Assembly: GCA_024398615.1 (NCBI GenBank)
Contig: JAKSIU010000023.1
Coordinates: forward strand, 1-44,122
DNA length: 44,122 nt
Direction: 5' to 3'
From: Bacteroidaceae bacterium
GTDB lineage: Bacteria > Bacteroidota > Bacteroidia > Bacteroidales > Bacteroidaceae
In this document: positions 7,624 through 15,299 of the stretch, piece after piece
Numbering within the stretch: the first letter of the stretch is position 1
Layout of the letters: each line of letters opens with the position of its first letter
Translations under genes and position numbers: made by a program
Notes under the pieces: generated by a model
What the model saw: the letters and a program-made list of their open reading frames with translations, nothing else
What the model was told of the DNA's origin: nothing
Databases searched by the model: none

Positions 7624-8211
7624 ATGAGCCCAACAATCAATTTCCGCTTTTCCCAGTCCCCATTCCTCCAATTCGGATTGTCCCGCCGCTTCCTGTTTCA
7701 ACAGTCCGGATTATCACATTTCCAATTTCAACAGCCCGGATTTTTCCATTTCATACTTCTCCAGCTTTTCCTTCTGTCCCTTCTCTGCGCCTCCTGTTCC
7801 TCCTCCAAGCCCGCCGCCTCACAGCAACAGACCCGTGTCGAACTACGCACCGAAACCGTCTATGTCCCCGACACCGTCTATATCGACTTTCCCCACATCA
7901 TCCAGAACAACATCACCCTCGACACCCTTTCAGTACTGGAAAACCGCTACGCCAAATCCCGCGCCCTTGTAGAGAACGGCATCCTCCATCACTCTCTGGA
8001 ACTGAACCCCATCCGCGAACCCGCCACCATCCAGAAACAGATTATCTACAAAGACTCCATCATTATCCAGGAAGTTGATGTTGACCACTACATCGATGTC
8101 CCCGCCAAGCTAACGCCCTGGCAACGCTTCAAGCTGACCCTTGGCGGCTACTCCCTCGTCCTGATAATCCTCCTTCTCGCCACCATCCTCATCCGCATCC
8201 TCCTCCGCTGA
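7624..8211 (+). CDS. Rz/spanin-like lipoprotein
   Basis: 195 aa. A long Phe/Gln-rich N-terminus leads into a hydrophobic segment and a lipobox CAS-C-SSS near residue 58. A periplasmic stretch follows with VYVPDTVYIDFP, LENRYAKSRALVENGILHHSL and IIYKDSIIIQEVDV. A C-terminal membrane helix (about 173-193) ends the protein. A lipid anchor at one end and a membrane helix at the other would bridge both membranes, as in unimolecular spanins. The LHHSL-type motif recurs in proteins next to holins in Bacteroidales prophages. The first ~35 residues may be untranslated if an internal start is used, but no closer Met exists. Confidence 0.55.
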   Translation: MSPTINFRFSQSPFLQFGLSRRFLFQQSGLSHFQFQQPGFFHFILLQLFLLSLLCASCSSSKPAASQQQTRVELRTETVYVPDTVYIDFPHIIQNNITLDTLSVLENRYAKSRALVENGILHHSLELNPIREPATIQKQIIYKDSIIIQEVDVDHYIDVPAKLTPWQRFKLTLGGYSLVLIILLLATILIRILLR

Positions 8212-8240
8212 CATCCAGTACCCGCTGCCCGGAATAAACC

Positions 8241-8281
8241 AACGAAATCCATTCGCAGGAAACCTACGAATGGATTTCGTT
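8241..8281 (+). terminator. 15-bp perfect hairpin after the rightward operon
   Basis: AACGAAATCCATTCG (8241-8255) pairs perfectly with 8267-8281, and AGG/CCT can extend pairing inside the loop. It lies 30 bp after the spanin-like stop and most likely ends this operon. The U-run is weak, so processing or a recombination site are alternatives. Confidence 0.6.
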
Positions 8282-8421
8282 GTCCAGATATATAAAATGG
8301 TGTGGCTAAAAAAAGAAATTCAGTTAATCTATTCCAATATTGCAATGAACAATAAGAATAACATTTTGTGCCCTATTTCGAGTTCTACCTAACATTCCAT
8401 CTACTTTTTCTATAAAAAGTG

Positions 8422-8451
8422 TTTGGATTTCAAGAAAATCGCTTACTTTTG
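8422..8451 (+). promoter_or_regulatory. Promoter of the candidate structured RNA
   Basis: TTTG at 8422-8425 and TACTTTTG at 8444-8451, separated by 18 bp. This is a good match to the Bacteroidales -33/-7 promoter and predicts transcription starting near 8458. No open frame follows. Confidence 0.65.
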
Positions 8452-8457
8452 CATCAG

Positions 8458-8527
8458 AAAAGTCCTACTCCTATGCGAAGGCTCTAGTTCCACTAGAGCG
8501 GTTTATGTAGCATAAGCGGGGCTTTTT
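8458..8527 (+). ncRNA. Candidate structured small RNA next to DUF3800 gene
   Basis: About 70 nt start right after a good promoter and end in a T-run. AAAAGTCC (8458-8465) can pair with GGGGCTTTT (8518-8526), closing the whole molecule. Inside, GCTCTAG-TTCCA-CTAGAGC (8481-8499) is a perfect hairpin. A second helix can form either from TATGC/GCATA (8472-8476/8510-8514) or as TTATG-TAG-CATAA (8503-8515). The outer stem plus T-run would itself be the terminator. It lies at the 3' end of a convergent DUF3800 gene. Structured RNA motifs neighbouring DUF3800 genes have been described by comparative genomics, which supports the pairing. The minus strand could also form these stems as a 3' UTR. Confidence 0.55.
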
Positions 8528-8549
8528 CAGTTTATATACCCCGGCCATT

Positions 8550-9368
8550 TTACTGTTTCACGAATTCACTGGCAAGGAATGACCAGTGACGGTACGGGTG
8601 TTTCCAGTAATCGACAGGCTCTTCTGCTGGAGTATCACAGTATATCTGGAAATTCTCATAGCCTTTAAGCGAACGTATGTGGCCGAGTATGTGATAAAAA
8701 AGATTCTCCTTAGCGATAGTTCTCTTTCCGCGCTCAGTCTGACCTTCGGGTATATCCTCATTATGCTTATTCAGCATAAAAGCCATCGAGCCGAGAACAA
8801 TATCCATACACTGCTGAATGGAATGTTTTCCTGATATAATCTCAGCAATATCATCCATCCTGATTTTGATGCCAGCCTTACGGAATTGCCAGAACTTCTG
8901 AAGAGACAGAATGTGCGACTTGAAAGCGTCGCGTTGCTCCAACGGATAGGGAATCTCATCAAAGTAGATTCTCAGGAACACCTTATCACCGTCTTCCTTA
9001 TCCCTGTGGCAGAGACCAAAAGCATTCTTTACGAACTGGTAATAGAGAAGTGAATACCTGTTGTCTATCTTATCTTTTGAAAGATCCGACGGACATTTCT
9101 CTGTTTCACGGAACATAATGCGAACCTTGACCTTTCCCTGCTCTATGAATGTGAAGAACAAGTCTATAATCTCCATATACTTCTGAAGATAATTCTCAGT
9201 CACCTTCACCCATTTTATTTCATTCTTCAGATTCAGTTCAGCCTTCTTAGCTTCCAGCGCAGCTTTCACCTCCTCGAAATGGGAACTCTTGACCAAGGCC
9301 CCACCGAAGAAATCCGAATAATACCGACCCTTACCAAGCGACTCGTCGCAATAAATGACATATTCCAT
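8550..9368 (-). CDS. DUF3800 domain protein
   Basis: 272 aa. The N-terminus YVIYCDESLGKGRYYSDFFGGALV is the standard start of DUF3800 proteins, which have an RNase H-like fold with an early catalytic-type Asp-Glu (DES). Further acidic positions are visible in LRIYFDEIP and KIRMDDIAE, and the protein closes with YCDTPAEEPVDYWKHPYRHWSFLASEFV. The biochemical role is not established. A nuclease or RNA-linked function is inferred from the fold. A TAAATTTG box on the minus strand (9373-9380) sits only a few bases before the ATG, implying a very short leader. It is convergent with the candidate RNA at 8458-8527 and is accessory cargo of the mobile element. Confidence 0.85.
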   Translation of the reverse strand: MEYVIYCDESLGKGRYYSDFFGGALVKSSHFEEVKAALEAKKAELNLKNEIKWVKVTENYLQKYMEIIDLFFTFIEQGKVKVRIMFRETEKCPSDLSKDKIDNRYSLLYYQFVKNAFGLCHRDKEDGDKVFLRIYFDEIPYPLEQRDAFKSHILSLQKFWQFRKAGIKIRMDDIAEIISGKHSIQQCMDIVLGSMAFMLNKHNEDIPEGQTERGKRTIAKENLFYHILGHIRSLKGYENFQIYCDTPAEEPVDYWKHPYRHWSFLASEFVKQ

Positions 9369-9437
9369 ACCGCAAATTTACTTATTTATGTATTGGGTTA
9401 TACTACCTCAAAATATTATCTTTTCGCCTTTTCGTTA

Positions 9438-9935
9438 TTATTTCATCAACGCCGTCCTCAGTTGCTTCTCCACCTCCCGGCTTCGCCTCTCCAGCTCCTG
9501 GCAGTACAGCCACAAATCATCATACCGCCTCTGTGCGTCACGTAGGTTCACATACAGCTGAGAGTTCTCTTCCCTTAGCCTTTCCGGGCTATCCGTCACT
9601 TCGTGCAGCTGCTGTCCGTTCCGGAAGAAATCGTCCGACACTTGACCGTTCACCAGAACGTCATACCAGTCATCATCTCTCGCAGAGCCAATCTGAATCC
9701 TTAGCACACCCACGTTCATCCACGCGCCTGTCAGCGGATTCATCATACCCTCAAACAAATACCTCGTATTGCCGCGCAATATCATCACAATCTCATCCTC
9801 CGCAATTCCCATACCGTGCAGCGTATGGTTCAGTCGTACGGCATCACGCGCCCAAGGCTGATACAGCTCAATGCTCCTTATAATATCCTCAGTCGTATTG
9901 TCAGAATCTTTTACCATATTATCCATTATTTCCAT
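9438..9935 (-). CDS. Unknown protein with C-terminal coiled coil
   Basis: About 165 aa from ATG 9935 (MEIMDNMVKDSDN). The open frame extends to 9995, but that part encodes a Val-Pro repeat that is simply the translation of the 9-bp repeats at 9961-9987, so the downstream start is chosen. Residues ~20-110 form a compact domain with YQPWARDAVRLNHTLHG and GNTRYLFEGMMNPLTGAW. Residues ~115-163 are a heptad-like, charged coiled coil. Function unknown. It follows the primase-like gene and the iteron-like cluster on the same strand, so a replication or regulation role within the element is plausible. Confidence 0.6.
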   Translation of the reverse strand: MEIMDNMVKDSDNTTEDIIRSIELYQPWARDAVRLNHTLHGMGIAEDEIVMILRGNTRYLFEGMMNPLTGAWMNVGVLRIQIGSARDDDWYDVLVNGQVSDDFFRNGQQLHEVTDSPERLREENSQLYVNLRDAQRRYDDLWLYCQELERRSREVEKQLRTALMK

Positions 9936-9960
9936 AAATACCTCTATTTCTCTTATAGTT

Positions 9961-10042
9961 GGCACACTTGGCACTCTTGGCACACTTCCTATCATTTTTC
10001 ATCCATTTTATTCCAAACTGTGCTAAGAGTGCCAAGAATGCC
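9961..10042. repeat. Iteron-like cluster: 3 direct and 3 inverted 9-mers
   Basis: GGCACWCTT is repeated three times head to tail without spacing (9961-9969, 9970-9978, 9979-9987). After a 28-bp AT-rich spacer come three inverted units: 10016-10024 (two mismatches), 10025-10033 (exact) and 10034-10042 (one mismatch). It lies between the primase-like gene and the following small gene, a typical position for replication-initiator binding sites or an operator. Assignment as an origin is inference. Confidence 0.75.
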
Positions 10043-10064
10043 ACCATAAATACATAAAAACGCA

Positions 10065-12323
10065 CTAATATCTCTTCTCGTAATATCCGTAAGACAATTT
10101 CTTAAACGCGCACGAGCCGAGCCATCTCTTGAAAGTCCTCACAGGCATACCCAGCTGTTCGGCAATTTCCACGCCCTGCCTAGTCTCGAAATTGTGCGGA
10201 AGCACCTCGAACACCGTCTTCTGAAGCTCGGTCATCTCATCGGTAGGCGAGTTCCTGAAATACTTGTGCGCCTTCAGACCGCATCCCAGGAAATAATAGC
10301 ACAGCGCGACCGCGCCCCTCATACTTCCAGCCGAAATCTCCTCCAGACTACTCTCGCCGCATCCGAACTTCATTACTTCTAATCCCAGCGCAAGCCTGGC
10401 ACAGTACCGGTCCATCTTCGTGGCGATGCCCGCGAACCTGCTGCCACCGTTGTTCTTCTGCTCCGCCAGCATATTGTACCACTCCTTGTAGATGCCCTTG
10501 GCCTCAGTCCCGAACCGCACCACTTTCGGCACACCGTCGAACGGCAGCGTCAGAATCCTCCTCACCGTCTCACTCCAGTTCTGCGAAATCCGCTCCGCAA
10601 TATCCTCCTCGTTGAACTTGGGATACCTCACCCTCTCAGGAAACGCGAACAGCCACCTGTCAACAAAACCGTTCTGCACCTTCCCCCTCGCGAACACATT
10701 CAGAATCTCAGGCTGAATGCCTCCCATCACGCCGATGCACGTATCATTGATTTTCACCGGCTCCGAACCGACCCTGTTCACAGTCACACCGCCACCGGCG
10801 AACAGCTGCGTCCACATCTGCTCGTCCGAACCGCTCCTGTACTTGTTGAAACTGTTGATGAACCCCATCAGCTCATCGTTGAACACAATCAGCCCCCGCG
10901 GATTGACCCTGTGCTGCCTCACCAGCACCTCAGCCGTAAAATCATTCAGAATGTACTGCCCGAACACCGGCTCCTCAATCTCCGCGTTCCTCTCCCTCAC
11001 AGGCTTCTGAGCCTCCTGCTCATACAAGCTCTTCGCCCTCCGGTACTTCTCGTACTCCTCATTGTCGTGCTCCGCTATGGGCGACAGCGCAAAGTCAAAG
11101 CAGCTCGTCTTGTTCGTACCCCTGCCGCCTACGATGGCCAGGTACATCAGAGGCTTCTCCCTCCATCCCCTCTGCAACTCCACCACAGCCGAGTTGCCGC
11201 AAGCCATACACGCCACGAACAGCAGACATGGGGCGATATAGTCAACCGGAAAATTCTGATGCCTGTTCGTCTCATCGATAATCTCCCTGATTCTCTCCGG
11301 AAACACCTCCACCGGGAACGGCACACTCTCATAATGCGGCACACTCTCCGGAATCACCCCATACTGGTGACACTTGTAGTAGAAAGTCCCGATACTGTAA
11401 TTGTATTCCACACGCGCAATGTTCCTGAACACGCTCTCAGCCGTCCTCTCATCATACTTCTCCGAGAACCGCGACACCCTCTTGAACACCGCCATACCAT
11501 CCTCGCCGAGGGCAGCCAGCGACATAGCAACCTTCACCCAGTCACCATAGTCATCCAGCGCGACCCGCCTCCGCTCCCATTCCTCCACATACATCCTCAC
11601 ACGCTCGTCAACCGTGATATTGTCAGTTCTCACATCAGTGGCAATATCCGTCTCATCCTCATCAGAGCACCCGTCATCAGGAAGAGAATAGAACTCGCAA
11701 TCCTCATTGAAGTAGGGATCCGGATCATACGACACGAACCTCAGCCGCGTAACGTCACTGCAAGCCTTGTCAACCTTGTACCCCATAGCGGACATCTCCT
11801 CCTTCAATGCCTGAAAGAACAGCTTGTGCCTGTGGCAGTCATCATTATCCACGGCAACAACCGCGAACATACCGCGCCCGCTCACCGACAGACCGGCATA
11901 ATACACCCAAGGCAGACTCCGCAGGTCACTGCGCAGAGCGTCAAGATCATCCACATCGTCAAAATCGAGTGCTATCAGAGGATTGTACTGCCTCATCTTT
12001 TTCTCCAGCGCGACAGTCCTGTCTCTGGTCCAAAGCAGACAACTCACCGTGAATGCCGGCAGATTCCTGCGCTTGTACCAGTTCCTGGTGTCCTTGTCAT
12101 CAATGGCTCTGCAGTGGTCTATCGTCTCTCTCAGCGTCACGCCCCTGAGTAGCGCGTCGCGTATCGGAACCACCTCCGTACAGTCCATTTTCTCGTGAAA
12201 GTCCGTAATCATCTCGCCAACGGTCATTCCGGAAGCATTGCCCGGCGCAATGCCTGAATACAGGCCGACCATAACAGAGGAACCGTCAAAACGCCTCTGT
12301 CCTTGCGTCTTACAAGTAGTCAT
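10065..12323 (-). CDS. BT4734-type primase / DUF3987 helicase-like protein
   Basis: 752 aa. Residues ~60-215 form the BT4734/VirE N-terminal-like, primase-polymerase-type region: IALDFDDVDD, GLSVSGRGMFAVV, and SDVTRLRFVSYDPDPYFN. A helical PriCT-like segment around WVKVAMSLAALGEDG follows. The DUF3987 ATPase part starts near 365 and holds a Walker A variant GGRGTNKTS and an acidic FNDELMGF strand. The last ~45 residues look like a winged helix (RQGVEIAEQLGMPVRTFKRWL). The likely role is replication of the excised element. It is preceded by the HTH gene and followed by the iteron-like cluster. Such proteins are standard in Bacteroidales integrative elements. Confidence 0.85.
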   Translation of the reverse strand: MTTCKTQGQRRFDGSSVMVGLYSGIAPGNASGMTVGEMITDFHEKMDCTEVVPIRDALLRGVTLRETIDHCRAIDDKDTRNWYKRRNLPAFTVSCLLWTRDRTVALEKKMRQYNPLIALDFDDVDDLDALRSDLRSLPWVYYAGLSVSGRGMFAVVAVDNDDCHRHKLFFQALKEEMSAMGYKVDKACSDVTRLRFVSYDPDPYFNEDCEFYSLPDDGCSDEDETDIATDVRTDNITVDERVRMYVEEWERRRVALDDYGDWVKVAMSLAALGEDGMAVFKRVSRFSEKYDERTAESVFRNIARVEYNYSIGTFYYKCHQYGVIPESVPHYESVPFPVEVFPERIREIIDETNRHQNFPVDYIAPCLLFVACMACGNSAVVELQRGWREKPLMYLAIVGGRGTNKTSCFDFALSPIAEHDNEEYEKYRRAKSLYEQEAQKPVRERNAEIEEPVFGQYILNDFTAEVLVRQHRVNPRGLIVFNDELMGFINSFNKYRSGSDEQMWTQLFAGGGVTVNRVGSEPVKINDTCIGVMGGIQPEILNVFARGKVQNGFVDRWLFAFPERVRYPKFNEEDIAERISQNWSETVRRILTLPFDGVPKVVRFGTEAKGIYKEWYNMLAEQKNNGGSRFAGIATKMDRYCARLALGLEVMKFGCGESSLEEISAGSMRGAVALCYYFLGCGLKAHKYFRNSPTDEMTELQKTVFEVLPHNFETRQGVEIAEQLGMPVRTFKRWLGSCAFKKLSYGYYEKRY

Positions 12324-12374
12324 ATCAAAAACAGTTGTTAATTCGCCGTGAAACTATCAGTCAGCGTCCCAACC

Positions 12375-12689
12375 TCAATGGTTTTTGATATTTCTGCCAG
12401 ACTTTCCCATCCTTATCTCACAGAGCTTCTGAGGCTTCATCGAAGCTTCCAGCTCCTCAATGTCAACGAAAGTCAGACCGTTCGACTTGTATTTTGTCAG
12501 AATACCGTGATTGAATCTGTAATAAATGGTGCTGAGTGAGATACCGTAAGTCCTTGTCACCTCCGAGAGAGGCATCTTGTTGTTAAGCCTGTTCTTGTCC
12601 TTGTCCGGTATGGCCTGTTTTACCGCATCGACCACTATCGGCTCTATCAGGTCCTTCAGAAAAGTCCTGACCTCACGTAGATTATCCAT
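12375..12689 (-). CDS. Helix-turn-helix (excisionase/MerR-like) protein
   Basis: 104 aa. The N-terminal ~35 residues are helical. An HTH then follows with the motif LSEVTRTYGISLSTIYYRFNHGIL, followed by LTFVDIEELEAS, the typical recognition helix plus wing of DNA-binding excisionase-like proteins in Bacteroidales elements. It is likely to direct excision or to activate the downstream primase-like gene. A strong promoter (12762-12792), a dyad at the start of transcription and a hairpin just before the ATG point to tight control. It precedes the primase-like gene by about 50 bp on the same strand. Confidence 0.75.
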   Translation of the reverse strand: MDNLREVRTFLKDLIEPIVVDAVKQAIPDKDKNRLNNKMPLSEVTRTYGISLSTIYYRFNHGILTKYKSNGLTFVDIEELEASMKPQKLCEIRMGKSGRNIKNH

Positions 12690-12697
12690 AAGAGAAA

Positions 12698-12724
12698 TCC
12701 TGTTTTATGTTCAACAAAACAGGA
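12698..12724 (-). promoter_or_regulatory. Leader hairpin before the HTH gene
   Basis: TCCTGTTTT and AAAACAGGA are 9-bp perfect arms around a 9-nt loop, ending 8 bases upstream of the ATG at 12689. In the mRNA it would sit at the ribosome-binding region, so translational control is possible. Protein binding to the DNA dyad is the alternative. Confidence 0.5.
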
Positions 12725-12737
12725 ATGGCCATTCACT

Positions 12738-12792
12738 GTATCAGACACCCGTCTGACACCGCAAAACTATGTTGAAAGCTATTGCAATCAAA
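12738..12792 (-). promoter_or_regulatory. Promoter and operator-like dyad of the HTH operon
   Basis: On the minus strand TTTG (12789-12792) and TAGTTTTG (12762-12769) are separated by 19 bp, a close match to the consensus promoter. Just downstream, GTATCAGAC-ACCC-GTCTGACAC (12738-12759) is an inverted repeat with 8 of 9 positions matched. It covers the expected start of transcription, so it is a likely operator. Confidence 0.7.
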
Positions 12793-12830
12793 GTGACCGC
12801 ATTTGCAGCTTCAGATGTACGGAAACGAAA

Positions 12831-12853
12831 TACGGCACCGTAACAGTGCCGTA
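12831..12853 (-). terminator. Hairpin downstream of the 12934-13713 gene
   Basis: TACGGCAC-N7-GTGCCGTA, followed on the minus strand by TTTCGTTT. It lies about 80 bp after the unknown gene and probably ends the integrase transcript. Confidence 0.5.
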
Positions 12854-12875
12854 ACCATAACCCGCCGGATTCCAT

Positions 12876-12913
12876 TGCAGGTTTTCTGCAGGTTTTTTGT
12901 ATCAGTCTGCAGG
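12876..12913. repeat. TGCAGG repeats with 11-bp period
   Basis: TGCAGGTTTT occurs at 12876-12885 and 12887-12896, exactly 11 bp apart, with a third TGCAGG at 12908-12913. The one-turn phasing and 3' T-run resemble the AGGAGGGTTTT pair at the integrase promoter, so both may be arm-type or regulatory binding sites. Confidence 0.5.
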
Positions 12914-12933
12914 AATTTCCAAATATCTGTACG

Positions 12934-13713
12934 CTATTTCTTACAGGCCATCATTTTCCTCGCCGTCTCGATACTGGACCATATCGGATAACGGCTGTCA
13001 TCGTACGACGGAGCATCGCCCGACAGGTTCAGATTCCTGTGCGCCGTCTTCCTTCCCGGAATGATGAAAGTGCCGTTCATATCCCTCGCCGTCAGACCGA
13101 ACGCCCTGGCCATTATCACCGCCTCATCCCTGTCACCGAGCCATTTGGCAGGTTTGCCGAACGGTTTCCCTGTTCTAAGGAAATCCGCAAGCTCAGAATC
13201 ACCTACACCTACGAAATATCTTCTGAACAGCCTCGCGATACCGTGAATGGGATTACTCTCAGACATACCGGCCACGCTCTCCATCCGCATCAGCGAGAGC
13301 AGCCTGGCAAACTTGCCGTCAGCAGTGTGAACCAACAGCTGATATCTTTGCGCAGTCCACTCATCATCAAATAGTGCGAAGCTCCTCACCTCATTCCCGT
13401 GAAAAGCATCCTTGAACTCTGCCACCTTCTCTTTCAGTCCGTTCCACACCTCAAAGAACATCCGCAATTCCAACTGTAGCGCGTCATTTACTATAATGTC
13501 ATTCCAGGCATCAGTAACATATTCCCACACAGACACGGCACACTCCTGAAGCTGACCATTCGACTCCTCCAGATACTCAGCCACGTTCCTCATACGCGGC
13601 CCACGCTCTTTGTCCGCACTCTCATCACGCAGATACGGCAGCATCGCGTCCATCGCCTTGGCGATGGAACGCATAAACTGTGCCGCATTGCATAAAGGAT
13701 TCTCAAACACCAT
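12934..13713 (-). CDS. Unknown element protein upstream of HTH gene
   Basis: 259 aa with no recognised motif. The first ~130 residues are helical and acidic (MRSIAKAMDAMLPYLRDES, VAEYLEESNGQLQECAVSVWEYV). The middle has a region YQLLVHTADGKFARLLSLMR, and the rest contains IARLFRRYFVGVGDSELADFL and KWLGDRDEAVIMARAFGL. No signal peptide or membrane segment. It starts 5 bases after the integrase stop, so the two are almost certainly one operon. A role in recombination control is inferred from that only. Confidence 0.7.
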   Translation of the reverse strand: MVFENPLCNAAQFMRSIAKAMDAMLPYLRDESADKERGPRMRNVAEYLEESNGQLQECAVSVWEYVTDAWNDIIVNDALQLELRMFFEVWNGLKEKVAEFKDAFHGNEVRSFALFDDEWTAQRYQLLVHTADGKFARLLSLMRMESVAGMSESNPIHGIARLFRRYFVGVGDSELADFLRTGKPFGKPAKWLGDRDEAVIMARAFGLTARDMNGTFIIPGRKTAHRNLNLSGDAPSYDDSRYPIWSSIETARKMMACKK

Positions 13714-13718
13714 AGGAA

Positions 13719-15131
13719 TCAGTCAAAATAATCATATTTGTCGGTGATTTTCTCCAGCACATCAAGCTGGTCAGCCTTGATGTATTTCCTCAGCATAGCA
13801 GGTGTAGTATGCCCCGTTATCTTCATAATGTCATAGATATCCATTCCGGAAAGATACATCAGAGTAGCACCCGTACGCCGCGCCGTATGTGAGTGAACCA
13901 GTTCCCACTTCTGCTTGCGCACCCTCTTGGGAGTACCGCCGACAGTCTCAACCACCTCAATCTCCTCAGTCAGTCCGGCAGCCTTACAGATATCCTTCAG
14001 ATAACGGTTCAGCACCTGGTCTGCCAGATGCGGAAGTTTGTAGTCATACTTCTCCAGAATAGAACGCAGCTCACTGCTCACCGGAATACTGATAAGCGCA
14101 CCCGTCTTCTGCTGCCTTATCTTGATGAACATAATCTCCTTGGTCTTGATTACCGGCATCGTCTGCCCCGGATTCTCAGGATCAGGTACATCTTCAATCC
14201 AGCGCTTCGTATGCACGTCAATCTGCTCCTTAGTGATATTATTGTAGTCCGAAATCCTCTGAGCCGTCCAACACCCAACCATAAAGATGTCCCGCGCCTG
14301 CTCGTGTCCGGCACCAAATTCCGTCAAATCAGCCTTCATAATAGCATTCAGATCCTCACGTGGAAGATAAATGCTGTCAACATCCATACGTGTTCCTTTG
14401 AAATGCTTATCCTTCCAGACTTTTCCGGTATTGTACCCCTCACTCTCTGCAAAAGACAGAATCGTCTTCAGAAACAGAATAGCCTTCCCGATAGTATTCA
14501 CACTGTACGCCTGTTTCAGAACCCTATTTCTCTTGTCCTTGATTTCCTGTTTGAGAAAAGCAGTGTACTCGTGATAGAACTGCATATTTATATCCTCAAA
14601 ATCATACTCGTGCTTCTGAATGCTACAGAAAGTCTTGAATTGTTTCAGTGTAGTTTTAATAGTACGGATAGATGACGGAGTATAATTGGTTCCCTTCTCC
14701 GTCTGACGAGCCCCACTCTGAATATCATCCATAAAATTATCGATATACTTCATCAGAGTCATCCGGTTAGCCTCTTCCTGCTTTCTCTTCTCTTCCTGTG
14801 CAGCAGCCTCAGCAGCTTCCCTTTCATCACGATAAATCACATCTCTGATAATACTTCTGACATCTTCCTTAGTGACAATTTTCCCATCTTCAATGCGTTG
14901 GTCTATAATATTACGTATAGCATCAGTATCATCGAAAACTTTTTTGATCAGAGGGTTTTTATAAAAATCTCTGAAATTCTTACTGTCTCTGGATGTTTCC
15001 CAAATTCTTCTTTCAATTTGGATTTTTGTCGCTTGCCTTACATCAACTTTGTGCTTCGGATCTTGGACTCTGATGTAAACCGAAGACATTCCTTTCTTCC
15101 GGGTGTCTTCCAAATAATAATAAGTTGCCAT
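13719..15131 (-). CDS. Tyrosine site-specific integrase
   Basis: 470 aa. An N-terminal arm-binding domain (about 1-105) is followed by a long Glu/Lys/Ala-rich helix (103-122) and a SAM-like core-binding domain (about 127-235). The catalytic domain shows the family residues R292 (TAQRISD), K342 (RQQKTG), H415 and R418 (HTARR), H441 (TGHTT) and Y450 (LRKYIKAD). It should therefore be active. This is the Bacteroidales phage/ICE integrase type. The gene reads into the element from its right side, so the right attachment site should lie beyond 15131. A possible -7 box and 11-bp repeats directly precede the gene. Confidence 0.95.
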   Translation of the reverse strand: MATYYYLEDTRKKGMSSVYIRVQDPKHKVDVRQATKIQIERRIWETSRDSKNFRDFYKNPLIKKVFDDTDAIRNIIDQRIEDGKIVTKEDVRSIIRDVIYRDEREAAEAAAQEEKRKQEEANRMTLMKYIDNFMDDIQSGARQTEKGTNYTPSSIRTIKTTLKQFKTFCSIQKHEYDFEDINMQFYHEYTAFLKQEIKDKRNRVLKQAYSVNTIGKAILFLKTILSFAESEGYNTGKVWKDKHFKGTRMDVDSIYLPREDLNAIMKADLTEFGAGHEQARDIFMVGCWTAQRISDYNNITKEQIDVHTKRWIEDVPDPENPGQTMPVIKTKEIMFIKIRQQKTGALISIPVSSELRSILEKYDYKLPHLADQVLNRYLKDICKAAGLTEEIEVVETVGGTPKRVRKQKWELVHSHTARRTGATLMYLSGMDIYDIMKITGHTTPAMLRKYIKADQLDVLEKITDKYDYFD

Positions 15132-15156
15132 AAAAATATCGTTAAAATTCGTACCA

Positions 15157-15199
15157 CAAAGATAAGGAGGATTTTTAAAAACCCTCCTAAAACCCTCCT
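15157..15199 (-). promoter_or_regulatory. Integrase promoter with tandem 11-bp repeats
   Basis: TATCTTTG (minus strand, 15157-15164) lies 25 bp before the integrase ATG. Just upstream, AAAACCCTCCT occurs twice in perfect tandem (15178-15188, 15189-15199), with an inverted half copy AGGAGG at 15165-15170. The repeats occupy the -33 region, so they are likely regulator or integrase arm sites. Confidence 0.65.
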
Positions 15200-15299
15200 A
15201 TAAATTTACTATTCTATTGGAAACGAATTGAAACCTATTAGAAAATCATATCTGATTATCAGTATGTTACATTATATTAGATTTTATTACTTTCCTAAA

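Noticed and set aside
4549-7701. Long minus-strand open frames opposite the 4.6-7.6 kb genes
   Set aside because: They are explained by the high G+C and codon pattern of the plus-strand genes, which have paralogy, close spacing and recognisable domains. The minus-strand translations are low-complexity Gly/Asp/Val-rich.
9936-9995. N-terminal Val-Pro repeat extension of the gene ending at 9438
   Set aside because: The extension is the translation of the 9-bp iteron-like repeats. The ATG at 9935 gives a normal start without it.
4360-15266. TATCAGTAT at 4360 and 15258 as attachment-site core
   Set aside because: A 9-bp match in AT-rich DNA is expected by chance, and the flanks differ. No longer direct repeat between the two ends was found by reading.
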